Part shown: positions 1 through 7,617 of the stretch, one piece after another
Position numbering within the stretch: position 1 is the first letter of the stretch
Layout of the letters: every line of letters starts with the position of its first letter
Assembly (NCBI RefSeq): GCF_002917105.1
Contig: NZ_PQFZ01000001.1
Coordinates: 310,001-374,000, forward strand
Length of the DNA: 64,000 bases
From: Allobosea psychrotolerans
Lineage (GTDB): Bacteria; Pseudomonadota; Alphaproteobacteria; Rhizobiales; Beijerinckiaceae
Direction: 5' to 3'
Translations under genes and position numbers: made by a program
The notes under the pieces: model-generated
The model's database searches: none
What the model saw: only the letters and a program-made list of their open reading frames with translations
What the model was told of the DNA's origin: nothing

Positions 1-687
1 ATGGCTTTTCGCGCCTCTGTCCTGACGCTCTATCCCGAGATGTTTCCCGGCCCGCTTGGTGTTTCGCTGGCGGGCGAGGGCTTGCGCAAGGGCCTGTGGT
101 CGCTGGAGACACACCAGATCCGCGACCATGGCATCGGCCGCCATCGCAATGTCGACGACAACCCGGCCGGTGGCGGGGCCGGCATGGTGCTGCGCTGCGA
201 CGTGCTGGCTGCGGCGATCGATGCGGCGGTTCCCGCTGACGACGGCCGGCCGCGCCTGCTGATGTCGCCGCGCGGCCGCAGGCTCGACCAGGGGCAGGTG
301 CGGGAATGGGTGGCGGGCGAGGGCGTCGTCATCGTCTGCGGCCGTTTCGAGGGCGTCGACGAACGCGTCATCGAGGGGCGCGGCCTGACCGAGATCTCCG
401 TCGGCGACTATATCCTGTCAGGCGGCGAAATGGCGGCGCTGCTGCTGCTCGATGCCTGCGTGCGCCTGATCCCCGGTGTGATGGGCAAGGAATTGTCGGG
501 CCAGGACGAAAGCTTCGAGAACGGGCTGCTCGAATACCCGCACTATACGCGCCCCCGCGAATGGGAGGGCAGGGGCCTGCCCGAGGCGCTGCTTTCGGGC
601 GATCATGCCCGCATCGCCAGATGGCGGCGCGAACAGGCGGAGAAGATCACGCGCGAGCGGCGGCCGGACCTGATCGGCAAGGCCTGA
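1..687 (+). CDS. trmD: tRNA (guanine-N1)-methyltransferase TrmD
   Basis: Methylates N1 of guanosine 37 in tRNAs using S-adenosylmethionine, which prevents +1 frameshifting. The 228-residue product shows the SPOUT/TrmD signatures: [13 protein letters not shown] (51-63), [11 protein letters not shown] (114-124), the knot-forming [13 protein letters not shown] (132-144) and LEYPHYTRP (178-186). The length is normal for the family, and the ATG at base 1 gives the usual N-terminus ([15 protein letters not shown]), although the upstream RBS lies outside the window. In many bacteria trmD is followed by rplS; here the next genes run on the opposite strand, so the usual rimM-trmD-rplS order ends at this point. 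Confidence 0.97.
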   Translation: MAFRASVLTLYPEMFPGPLGVSLAGEGLRKGLWSLETHQIRDHGIGRHRNVDDNPAGGGAGMVLRCDVLAAAIDAAVPADDGRPRLLMSPRGRRLDQGQVREWVAGEGVVIVCGRFEGVDERVIEGRGLTEISVGDYILSGGEMAALLLLDACVRLIPGVMGKELSGQDESFENGLLEYPHYTRPREWEGRGLPEALLSGDHARIARWRREQAEKITRERRPDLIGKA

Positions 688-725
688 CCGGCAAGGTTTG
701 ATGGACAAGGCTTGATCGGCAAGCA
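660..725 (+). repeat. short imperfect direct repeats at the trmD 3' end
   Basis: Four imperfect copies of a 13-16 bp unit of the form TGAycGGCAAGGcyT run across the last codons and stop of trmD into the spacer, with cores GGCAAGGCC, GGCAAGGTT, GACAAGGCT and GGCAAGCAA. This looks like slippage-type duplication of the gene end. No function is implied. Confidence 0.45.
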
Positions 726-766
726 AGCTCTGCCGAGGTCCTCGCGCCCCGGTTCTGTCCGGGCCG

Positions 767-943
767 CTATTCCAGCCCGAGCATGAAGACCGCATAGGGC
801 ACGGCGAAGACGAAGCCGATGATCAGCCCGAGCATGAAGATGATCAGCCCGGTGTTGAGGTCGAAGCTTGCTGCCTCCTGCGGGCCCGCTGTCACCTGGC
901 GCGCAGGCTGAGCCTTGCGATTGGCCGGTTCGAACGCGTTCAT
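767..943 (-). CDS. small putative single-pass membrane protein
   Basis: A 58-residue ORF with a hydrophilic N-terminus (MNAFEPANRKAQ) and one strongly hydrophobic helix at about residues 29-56 (LNTGLIIFMLGLIIGFVF and following). The ATG at 943 is chosen because residues before it are low-quality, arginine- and proline-rich sequence. I do not recognise the family, and no clear Shine-Dalgarno is visible. It lies just downstream of a second short ORF with a hydrophobic segment on the same strand, so the two may be co-transcribed away from the palindrome pair upstream of the DUF6502 gene. Confidence 0.45.
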   Translation of the reverse strand: MNAFEPANRKAQPARQVTAGPQEAASFDLNTGLIIFMLGLIIGFVFAVPYAVFMLGLE

Positions 944-974
944 CGAGAAGACCCGGTTGGCGGAAGCGACAGGT

Positions 975-1139
975 TCAGCGCGCATGGCTCTGCCACAGGA
1001 AGACGAGATAGGGCGTTGCGAAGGCGCAGCCGAGCCACAGGCAGCGGCCAAGCCGGGCAAGCCCGGCGTGGTGGCTCGGTTGCGAGGCTGGGCGGTCGAT
1101 CGTGAGGGGAGGCTCTGCGGCGAAGCTGGCGGCGACCAT
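975..1139 (-). CDS. small putative membrane peptide
   Basis: A 54-residue ORF (MVAASFAAEPPLTIDRP start) with one hydrophobic stretch near its C-terminus (LWLGCAFATPYLVFLW). It is divergent from the DUF6502 gene and its start is 21 bp from the first TGTGGG-N7-CCCACA palindrome, so that site lies where its promoter would be. No family is recognised and coding status is uncertain; support comes from position and from the hydrophobic helix. Confidence 0.35.
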   Translation of the reverse strand: MVAASFAAEPPLTIDRPASQPSHHAGLARLGRCLWLGCAFATPYLVFLWQSHAR

Positions 1140-1159
1140 GTTTTTCTCGAAGTGTTTTG

Positions 1160-1178
1160 TGTGGGTATATTTCCCACA
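1160..1178. promoter_or_regulatory. palindromic operator candidate, site 1
   Basis: TGTGGG-N7-CCCACA with perfectly complementary 6-bp arms. It is the first of two matching sites in the divergent intergenic region. Its centre (1169) is 66 bp from the centre of site 2 (1235), close to six helical turns, so a dimeric regulator could occupy both on the same DNA face. Confidence 0.6.
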
Positions 1179-1225
1179 TACAAATCCAGGCGAGCTGCCC
1201 GCGTCAAGAGTGCGGCGCAAAATTT

Positions 1226-1244
1226 TGTGGGATTGTGTCCCACG
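1226..1244. promoter_or_regulatory. palindromic operator candidate, site 2
   Basis: TGTGGG-N7-CCCACG, a second copy of the same motif with identical spacer length. It ends 14-23 bp before the start codons of the DUF6502 gene, so occupancy should block its promoter or ribosome access. The DUF6502 protein carries a helix-turn-helix-like N-terminal region, and autoregulation is the simplest inference. Confidence 0.6.
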
Positions 1245-1258
1245 TCGTGATTGAGTAA

Positions 1259-2107
1259 GTGAGAGCGATGACATTCGTGCCGCCGCGTTCCGCCCCGGAA
1301 GCCGCCGCGCTGCAGGGGCCACTCGCTCGCCTGCTGCGGCCATTGGTGCGATTATGCATCCGCAGCGGCACGACCTTTCCGGCGCTGGCCCAGCTCCTGC
1401 GCGAGCTTTACGTCAATGTGGCCGAGCATGATTTCGGCCTGCCGGGCAAGGAACAGACGGATAGCCGCGTCAGCCTGCTGACGGGCATTCATCGCAAGGA
1501 GGTCAGCCGGTTGCGCGGCGCCGGGGCTCCGGTCGCGACCGTGCCGGCCTCTGTCTCGCGGACCTCCTCGATCGTCTCGCGCTGGCTGGCCGATCCGGCC
1601 TTCAGCGCGCCTGACGGCAAGCCATTGCCGCTGGCGCGCCTGGCGGGCGATGCCGAGCCCTCCTTCGAGGCGCTCGTCGCTTCGGTGACGCGCGATGTCC
1701 GGCCGCGTGCCGTGCTCGACGAATGGCTCGACAGCGGCCTCGTCAGCCTCGATGGCGAGGGGCGGGTCGTACTCGCCGAGGCGGCCTTCATCCCGCGTGG
1801 GGACGATGAGCGGAAGCTGTATTATTTCGGCCGTAACCTGCACGATCATGTCGCCGCGGCGGTCTCCAACGTGCTTTCCGCCGAACCTCCCTTTCTGGAG
1901 CGCGCCGTGCACTATGACGGTCTCTCGCCGGAGCTTGCCCGCAAGCTCGAGCAGCGCGCCCGCGTGCTGGCCCTGGAGGCTCTGCAGACGGCCAATCGGG
2001 AGGCGCACGCTGCCTGCCTGACGGATCCGGGCGGTTCGGCGCGCTGGAATTTCGGTGTCTATGTCTATGGCGAGGCGACCGGCGCAGACGCCGGCGAGCC
2101 GCGGTGA
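1259..2107 (+). CDS. DUF6502 family protein, probable DNA-binding regulator
   Basis: A 282-residue protein (279 from the alternative ATG at 1268, which has a better-placed GAGAG upstream). Residues about 20-85 carry the DUF6502 hallmark, with RLLRPLVRLCIRSGTTF followed by LAQLLRELYVNVAE and SRVSLLTGIHRKEVSRLR. The last segment reads like the recognition helix of a winged-helix domain. The C-terminal half is helical and of unknown function. The stop overlaps the next gene start (GTGA), implying translational coupling with the DUF5666 protein. Two TGTGGG-N7-CCCAC palindromes lie immediately upstream. Family assignment is confident; the regulatory role is inference. Confidence 0.75.
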   Translation: MRAMTFVPPRSAPEAAALQGPLARLLRPLVRLCIRSGTTFPALAQLLRELYVNVAEHDFGLPGKEQTDSRVSLLTGIHRKEVSRLRGAGAPVATVPASVSRTSSIVSRWLADPAFSAPDGKPLPLARLAGDAEPSFEALVASVTRDVRPRAVLDEWLDSGLVSLDGEGRVVLAEAAFIPRGDDERKLYYFGRNLHDHVAAAVSNVLSAEPPFLERAVHYDGLSPELARKLEQRARVLALEALQTANREAHAACLTDPGGSARWNFGVYVYGEATGADAGEPR

Positions 2108-3291
2108 GGCGCGCTTCCCTGCTCTCGCGCCGCCATTTGCTGGCCCTGCTCGCCGGCGGCTTTGTCTTGCCGGAAACGGTGCAGCGCCTGCAGGCGCAGG
2201 CAGTCGGAGACCGGGGCATTGGCGGCACGGGAGCTGCGCCCTCCACCGAGGCCAGCGGGGATCGCGGCATTGGTGGCACCGGCTTCGTCGGCACCATTCG
2301 CCGTTTCGGCAGCATCGTCGTCAACGATGTCCGTATTGCCTATCCGCCACGCGTTCCGGTGACGATCGATGGCAGGGCCGCATCGTCGCGGGATCTGCGC
2401 CTCGGCCAGATCGTGCGTGTGGCGGCCAGGCCGGGAAGGGCCGGGCCGGTCACCTCCCGGATCGCGGTGGTGCACGAGGTCGTCGGCCGGATCCGCGAGA
2501 TCGCAGATGGGACGATGAATGTGCTCAACCAGCGCGTCGATGTGTCCGGGCTGGAGCAAGCTCCCTGGTGGCGTCCGGGCGCCTATGTTGCGGTCAGCGG
2601 CCTGCGCCGGCCCGACGCGGTCATCGTGGCGAGCCTGGTCGAGCCTGCCAAGGCGGGGCGCGATCATGTCACCGGGACGGTCGAAGCCGATGATGAGGGC
2701 TTCTGGATCGGTGGGCTGAAGCTCGCCGGGGCCGACGCCGCCTGGGTCGGGCAACGCCTCGTCGTGACCGGCCGGCCGAGCGCAGCGGGCTTCGTCGTCG
2801 CGCATATGGCGCCCGAGGCGCTGCCGCTCGAACCGGGCGTGACGCGCCTGTCGCTCGAGGCCTTCCTGCGTCGCGAGGGTACGAATCTGCGCTTCGGCAG
2901 CGGCCTCGCCTTTGCCGACGCTGCCGGCGTAGCATCGATCCCCGATCTGACGACGGCACGTGCAGTGGTCGAACTCATGGTCGATACACGGGGCGGGCTG
3001 AGCCTTGCCGCGATCCGGGTCGAGGGCGGCGGCAACGGCTCGGAAGGCGGTGGCGGCTCCGGCGGCGGTGCACCCGGATCGGGTGGTGCGGGGCCGGGTG
3101 GTCCCGGAGCTGGCGGCCCCGGAGGCGGACCGGGCGGTGGCCCGGGAGGCAATGGCGCCGGTGCCGAGGGCGGCGGTGGCGGCCCCGGCGGCGGAGGTGG
3201 TGCTGGTGGAAGTGGCGGTGGTCCCGGTGGCGGAGGAGGTGCCGGTGGAGGTGGTGGCGGCTCCGGTGGCGTAGGTGGGGGGCCGCGCTGA
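2104..3291 (+). CDS. exported DUF5666 domain protein with glycine-rich tail
   Basis: A 395-residue protein starting at a GTG that overlaps the DUF6502 stop by 4 bp. The N-terminus has an RR-type signal (LLSRRHLLALLAGGFVLP), so export by Tat or Sec is likely. Two GDRGIGGTG repeats follow at about residues 35-60, then DUF5666 beta-rich repeats to about residue 300 (pattern GTIRRFGSIVVNDVRI ... VPVTIDGRAA ... LRLGQIVRVAARPG). The last 95 or so residues are almost only Gly with Ser, Pro and Ala. The function is unknown; a cell-envelope or surface role is plausible from the signal and the flexible tail. The tail is coded by GGY/GGC runs that could slip between strains. Confidence 0.75.
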   Translation: MRRASLLSRRHLLALLAGGFVLPETVQRLQAQAVGDRGIGGTGAAPSTEASGDRGIGGTGFVGTIRRFGSIVVNDVRIAYPPRVPVTIDGRAASSRDLRLGQIVRVAARPGRAGPVTSRIAVVHEVVGRIREIADGTMNVLNQRVDVSGLEQAPWWRPGAYVAVSGLRRPDAVIVASLVEPAKAGRDHVTGTVEADDEGFWIGGLKLAGADAAWVGQRLVVTGRPSAAGFVVAHMAPEALPLEPGVTRLSLEAFLRREGTNLRFGSGLAFADAAGVASIPDLTTARAVVELMVDTRGGLSLAAIRVEGGGNGSEGGGGSGGGAPGSGGAGPGGPGAGGPGGGPGGGPGGNGAGAEGGGGGPGGGGGAGGSGGGPGGGGGAGGGGGGSGGVGGGPR

Positions 3292-3339
3292 GCCTTCAGG
3301 ACAGGGCTGCCGCAGGCAACCGTCGAACGGGCCTGGTGA

Positions 3340-4470
3340 TCACCGCGCCGGGCGCAGCCTCAGCACCTTGCCTTTGGCGTCGTCGCTGAGCAGATAGAGA
3401 TAGCCGTCGGGTCCCTGGCGGACATCGCGGATGCGCTCACCCAGCGTGGTCAGCAGCCGCTCCTCGCCGCTTACCGTCTCGCCGCTGGTTGAAAGCCGGA
3501 TCAACATCTGCCCGGCGAGCGCCCCGACGAAGAGCGAGTTCCTCCAGGCGGGCCAGATGCTGCCCGTATAGAAGGTTGCTCCCGAGGGCGCGATCGACGG
3601 GTCCCAGTAGAACAGCGGCTGCTCCATGCCGGACTTGGCCGTGCCCTCGCCGATCTTGGCACCGGAATAGTCGACGCCATAAGTGATGACGGGCCAACCA
3701 TAGTTCAGCCCGGCCTTCGGCGTGTTGACCTCGTCGCCGCCGCGCGCGCCGTGCTCGGCGGTCCAGAGCTGGCCGGTGTCGGGGTGGAGCGCCGCGCCCT
3801 GCACATTCCGGTGGCCGATCGACCAGATCTCCGGCTGCCAGCCCGGCTTCTTCGGATTATCGGCGGGCGTGCCGCCTTCGGGACGGATGCGGATGATCTT
3901 GCCGAGGTGGTTCCCCGGATTCTGGGCCTGGTCGCGCTCGCTGTAGCGATCCCCGACCGTGACGAAGAGCGCGCCGGTGCGGTCGAAGACGAGCCGCGAT
4001 CCGAAATGCAAGGTGCTGTTGATCGCCGGCATCTGCCGGAAGATGACGGCGACATTCTCCAACCCCGTGCCGTTGGCATTGAGCCGGCCGCGCGCCACGC
4101 TCGTGCCGTTGCCGCCGACGCGAGGCTCGGAGAAGGAGAGATAGATCAGCCGGTTCTCGGCGAATTTCGGATCGAGCGCCACATCGAGCAGGCCGCCCTG
4201 GCCTCGGCCGGCGACATTGGGCACACCTGTCAATGGCCGCGAGAGCGTGCCGTCGCCGGAGGCGATTCGCAGCCGGCCCGGGCGCTCCGTCACCAGCATG
4301 CGGCCATCGGGCAGGAAGGCGAGGCCCCAGGGATGCTCCAGCCCGCCTGCCACGGTCTCGACCAGAAGCTCGCCTGCGCTCGAGGGAAAGCGCTGCTGGG
4401 CCCGGGCCGACGGGAAAGGCAGGGACAGTGCGGCCGCGAGCGCCAGGGCGAGAACGGGTCGATGCATCAT
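3340..4470 (-). CDS. PQQ-dependent sugar (aldose) dehydrogenase, periplasmic
   Basis: A 376-residue member of the soluble glucose/sorbosone dehydrogenase (YliI/Asd-like) family. These six-bladed beta-propellers oxidise aldoses with PQQ in the periplasm. Sec signal peptide at 1-24 (cleavage after ARAQ), then GLEHPWGLAFLPDGRMLVTER, GGLLDVALDPKF, TLHFGSRLVFDRTGALFVT, GHRNVQGAALHPDTGQLW and EHGARGGDEVN, all diagnostic of the family. Tandem ATG codons at the start (MM). A palindrome (4537-4560) sits 67 bp upstream. The natural substrate cannot be told from sequence, and no PQQ synthesis genes are in the window. Confidence 0.9.
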   Translation of the reverse strand: MMHRPVLALALAAALSLPFPSARAQQRFPSSAGELLVETVAGGLEHPWGLAFLPDGRMLVTERPGRLRIASGDGTLSRPLTGVPNVAGRGQGGLLDVALDPKFAENRLIYLSFSEPRVGGNGTSVARGRLNANGTGLENVAVIFRQMPAINSTLHFGSRLVFDRTGALFVTVGDRYSERDQAQNPGNHLGKIIRIRPEGGTPADNPKKPGWQPEIWSIGHRNVQGAALHPDTGQLWTAEHGARGGDEVNTPKAGLNYGWPVITYGVDYSGAKIGEGTAKSGMEQPLFYWDPSIAPSGATFYTGSIWPAWRNSLFVGALAGQMLIRLSTSGETVSGEERLLTTLGERIRDVRQGPDGYLYLLSDDAKGKVLRLRPAR

Positions 4471-4536
4471 GGCGCTCCTGATCCGACGTCAGACAGTCAG
4501 ATAGGAACAACCGCGCCGATCACCACTCGGTTGCTT

Positions 4537-4560
4537 CCAACTCACGCTGACGTGAGTTGG
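4537..4560. promoter_or_regulatory. perfect 10-bp inverted repeat with 4-nt loop
   Basis: CCAACTCACG-CTGA-CGTGAGTTGG, arms fully complementary. It lies between the stop of the Bug-type binding protein (4567) and the start of the sugar dehydrogenase, both on the minus strand. No T-run follows, so an operator or a transcript-stabilising hairpin is more likely than an intrinsic terminator. Confidence 0.45.
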
Positions 4561-4566
4561 CGTGCG

Positions 4567-5541
4567 TCATTCCGGCTTCACGCCGGCATCGGCGATGATC
4601 TGCTTCCAGGTCGCGATCTCCTGAAGATGATAGGGCCTGAAGGTGTCGGGATCGCGGACCTTCAGCGTGAAGCCGAGCTTCAGGATCGACTCGGTGATCG
4701 CGGGCTTGGCGATCGCCGCCATCACCGCCTTGGAGAGCTGGTCGAGAACAGGGGCGGGCGTCGCCGCGGGGGCGAAGAACGCCGCCCAGCTGTCGGCATC
4801 GGCATTGCTCACGCCCTGTTCGCGCAAGGTCGGGATGTCCTTGGCGCGCGGGTTGCGCTCGGGGCTCGCCAAGGCAAGGGCGCGCATCGTGCCGGCGTTG
4901 ATCTGTTCAAGCACGCTCGGCAGCGTTGAATTGGCGATGTCGATGCGCCCGCCGACGATCTCCTGCACCAGGGGAGCGGCCCCCCGGAAGGGCACATGCG
5001 TCATCTTGATGCCGGTGCGCTGCATGAACAATTCCATCGCAAGATGCGAGCCTGAACCGACGCCGGTCGAGCCGTAGTTCAGCTTGCCCGGTTCGGCCTT
5101 GGCCAGCGCGACCAGTTCCGCGATGGTCTTTGCGGGCAGGTCGTTGCGGACGACGAAGGCGTGCTCGAAGGCGCCGACGCCGCAGAGCGGGGCAAAATCC
5201 TTGACGGCGTCATAGCCCGGCTCCTTCAGCAGGAACATGTTGTTGCCATGCGTCTGGTTGTTGCCGAAGACGATGGTGTAGCCGTCGGCTGCACCATGGG
5301 CGACGGCGCGCGTCCCGACCGCGCCCGAGGCGCCGGCGCGGTTGTCGACCAGCACGTTCTGGCCGATCGAACTCGACATCTCCTGCGCCACGAAGCGGGC
5401 GATGGCGTCGGTGGGGCCACCCGCCGGATAGGGCACGACGAGGCTGATCGGCCTGGCCGGAAAACTCTGCGCCCGGACGATCGACGGCGCGAAGACGGCT
5501 CCGGCCATCAGGCCGAGCGCGGAACGGCGGGTCAACGACAT
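4567..5541 (-). CDS. Bug-family (tripartite tricarboxylate) solute-binding protein
   Basis: A 324-residue periplasmic receptor of the TctC/Bug family, which usually delivers carboxylates to TctAB-type transporters. RR-type signal (LTRRSALGLMAGAVFAP), then the family hallmarks FPARPISLVVPYPAGGPTDAIAR, GQNVLVDNRAGASGAVG, VAHGAADGYTIVFG, LNYGSTGVGSGSHLAMELF and HVPFRGAAPLVQEIVGGRID. No tctA or tctB gene is adjacent, so this is an orphan receptor, as is common in this protein family. The ligand is unknown. Confidence 0.9.
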   Translation of the reverse strand: MSLTRRSALGLMAGAVFAPSIVRAQSFPARPISLVVPYPAGGPTDAIARFVAQEMSSSIGQNVLVDNRAGASGAVGTRAVAHGAADGYTIVFGNNQTHGNNMFLLKEPGYDAVKDFAPLCGVGAFEHAFVVRNDLPAKTIAELVALAKAEPGKLNYGSTGVGSGSHLAMELFMQRTGIKMTHVPFRGAAPLVQEIVGGRIDIANSTLPSVLEQINAGTMRALALASPERNPRAKDIPTLREQGVSNADADSWAAFFAPAATPAPVLDQLSKAVMAAIAKPAITESILKLGFTLKVRDPDTFRPYHLQEIATWKQIIADAGVKPE

Positions 5542-5699
5542 GAATTTCCTCCCCAGCGCCCGTCTTGGAGACGGGCCTTGTTGCCTGGTGATTTACGGAC
5601 AAAGGCGTCATGCGTCCAGCGGCAGCTCTATGCGCAGCCAAGGCCTGTAGCCTGTGCGAAAATCAGACCCTCGACGACAAGGGACAGGGAGGAGATCGG

Positions 5700-6512
5700 A
5701 TGGCCATCCGCATCGAACGCGCCGGCAAGGTCGCGACCGTGATCCACAGCCGGCCCGAGGCGCGCAATGCCATGGACCCGGAAAGCGCTGAGGCGTTGAC
5801 CAAGGCATTTCTTGAACTCGACGCGGAGGCTTCCGTGTCGGCGATCGTATTCTGGGGCGAGGGCGGGGCGTTCTGCGCCGGCTGGGATTTGAAATATGCG
5901 CAGGCCTTTACCGACGCGGCGCGATTCCAGGCCGAGATCGTCGAGGGGCTCGCTTTTCCCGCCGACGGAACCATGCCGCCGCGCGGGCCGATGGGGCCCT
6001 CGCGGCTGGAGATGAGCAAGCCGTTGATCGCGGCGATCGAGGGGCCGGCGGTGGCGGGCGGGATGGAGCTCGCACTCTGGTGCGATGTCCGCGTGATGGC
6101 GGAGAATGCCTATTTCGGGGTCTATTGCCGGCGCTGGGGCATCCCGCTGATCGATGGCGGCACAGTGCGGCTGCCGCGCCTGGTCGGGCAAGGTCGGGCA
6201 CTGGAGATCATCATGACCGGCCGCAAGGTGGAGGCGCAGGAGGCGCTGCTGATCGGGTTGTGCGAGCAGACCGTGCCGCACGGGCAGGCGCGTGCGGCCG
6301 CCGAAGCGATGGCGCAGCAGATCGCTCGCTTTCCGCAGGGCGCGATGCTCGCCGACCGCCGCAGCGCGATCGCCGGCCATGGTCTGCCCGTGCGGGAGGC
6401 GCTGGCGCGGGAATGGGCCGGTGGCGTTGCTACAATTGCGACGGAGGGCGCGGCTGGAGCGGGACGGTTCGCCAGCGGCAAGGGGCGCGGCGGAGATTTC
6501 GGGGATATCTGA
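5700..6512 (+). CDS. enoyl-CoA hydratase/isomerase (crotonase) family protein
   Basis: A 270-residue crotonase-fold enzyme. The ATG at 5700 is supported by a strong GGGAGGAG ribosome site 6-8 bases upstream; an in-frame extension to 5610 would be unlike the family. Oxyanion-hole segments are AFCAGWDLKYA and AIEGPAVAGGMELALWCD. The later active-site loop reads RRWGIPLIDGGTVRLPRLVG, differing from the PGAGGTQR loop of short-chain hydratases, so the exact reaction is unclear. No other acyl-CoA genes are adjacent. Confidence 0.85.
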   Translation: MAIRIERAGKVATVIHSRPEARNAMDPESAEALTKAFLELDAEASVSAIVFWGEGGAFCAGWDLKYAQAFTDAARFQAEIVEGLAFPADGTMPPRGPMGPSRLEMSKPLIAAIEGPAVAGGMELALWCDVRVMAENAYFGVYCRRWGIPLIDGGTVRLPRLVGQGRALEIIMTGRKVEAQEALLIGLCEQTVPHGQARAAAEAMAQQIARFPQGAMLADRRSAIAGHGLPVREALAREWAGGVATIATEGAAGAGRFASGKGRGGDFGDI

Positions 6513-6519
6513 GACTGAA

Positions 6520-6575
6520 CGTCATTCCCAGGCGGAGCGAAGCCTCGACCCGGCAGCCGTCTGGGCGCCTTCTTC
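6520..6575. repeat. dispersed intergenic repeat, CGTCATTCCC type (partial)
   Basis: CGTCATTCCCAGGCGGAGCGAAGCC... followed by CCGTCTGGGCG. It resembles one end of the palindromic intergenic elements seen complete at 60391-60532, and lies between two convergent genes. Confidence 0.4.
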
Positions 6576-6621
6576 GGGCAAAGGCGGTCGGCTCAAGGCC
6601 AGCCATGGCGATTTTGACTGG

Positions 6622-7101
6622 CTACCCTGCGAGCCCCGCCCGCTTCAGGCGCTGGATCGCCAGGTCGAGCGCCTGGAGGAAGGCCGAGCGGTCCTTCGGC
6701 GAGAAGGGTTTTGGTCCGCCGCTTGCCGCGCCCATCGCCCGCAGATCCTCCATCATGTCGCGCGTTGCCAGCGCCATGCCGATCGAGGCCTCGGTGAAGG
6801 GTTTGCCGGTCGAGCCGATGACGTCCGCGCCGGCCTTGATGCAGCGGTCGGCGAGCGGGATGTCGGAGGTGATGACGATCGACCCGCGCGAGACACGTTC
6901 GGCGATCCAGTTGTCGGCGGCATCGAAACCGTCGGAGACGATCACGCGCTCGATCCAGGGCTCGCGCGGCACCGCCATGAAGCTGTTGGCGACGACGAAG
7001 ACCCTCAGGCGATGGCGCTCGGCGACCCGGTAGATCTCCGGCTTCACCGGGCAGGCATCGGCATCGACATAGATGGCGATCGTTTTGGGATGATCCGTCA
7101 T
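6622..7101 (-). CDS. YaiI/YqxD family (DUF188) protein
   Basis: A 159-residue member of the UPF0178/DUF188 family, a PIN-like fold of uncertain function. Typical segments are [22 protein letters not shown] (with the acidic DADACP motif), [49 protein letters not shown] and the C-terminal [11 protein letters not shown]...FSPKDRSAF. Length and start are standard. It is a lone gene between convergent and divergent neighbours. Confidence 0.92.
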   Translation of the reverse strand: MTDHPKTIAIYVDADACPVKPEIYRVAERHRLRVFVVANSFMAVPREPWIERVIVSDGFDAADNWIAERVSRGSIVITSDIPLADRCIKAGADVIGSTGKPFTEASIGMALATRDMMEDLRAMGAASGGPKPFSPKDRSAFLQALDLAIQRLKRAGLAG

Positions 7102-7257
7102 CGGTTCGCTATAGCAGGCCTGTCTTCCCGGTGAAGGGTGATTGCGCTCGGCTCACGCTGGTGCCATCGCATCCCCGCGCTTTGACCCCGACGCTGTCGG
7201 GAACAGTGCAGCCGCCCTAGAGTTGTCCAGCGTCCCGCCAACGGAACCATTCTTTCC

Positions 7258-7617
7258 ATGCCCGCAATCTCCGCCGCGCATATCCTGCCGATCGTCATGC
7301 TGATCGGCTCCAATGTCTTCATGACCTTCGCCTGGTACGGGCATCTCAGCTACAAGAGCACGGCGCTCTGGATCGCCATTCTGGTCAGCTGGTCGATCGC
7401 GCTGGCCGAATACATGCTGGCTGTGCCCGCCAACCGCATCGGCTCTGCGGTCTATTCCGCCGCCCAGCTCAAGACGATGCAGGAGGTCATCACCCTGACC
7501 GTCTTCGCGCTGTTCTCGGTGTTCTGGCTGAAGGAGCAGCTGAGCTGGAACCACGTCATCGGCTTCGCGCTGATCGCAGCCGGAGCCTTCTTCATCTTCC
7601 AGGGCAAGGTCGCGTGA
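7258..7617 (+). CDS. DUF486 family small membrane protein
   Basis: A 119-residue protein with four hydrophobic helices. It matches the DUF486 (DMT-superfamily-like) family through SNVFMTFAWYGHL, SWSIALAEYMLAVPANRIG, AAQLKTMQEVITLTVFALFSVFWLKE and the C-terminal NHVIGFALIAAGAFFIF. The transport substrate is unknown. Its stop overlaps the start of the following methyltransferase by 4 bp (GTGA), so the two are translated from one message. Confidence 0.9.
   Translation: MPAISAAHILPIVMLIGSNVFMTFAWYGHLSYKSTALWIAILVSWSIALAEYMLAVPANRIGSAVYSAAQLKTMQEVITLTVFALFSVFWLKEQLSWNHVIGFALIAAGAFFIFQGKVA

Noticed and set aside
3005..3274. Valine/alanine/proline repeat protein in another frame of the glycine tail
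   Set aside because: An out-of-frame reading of GGY-rich repeats; the DUF5666 frame continues from a real domain.
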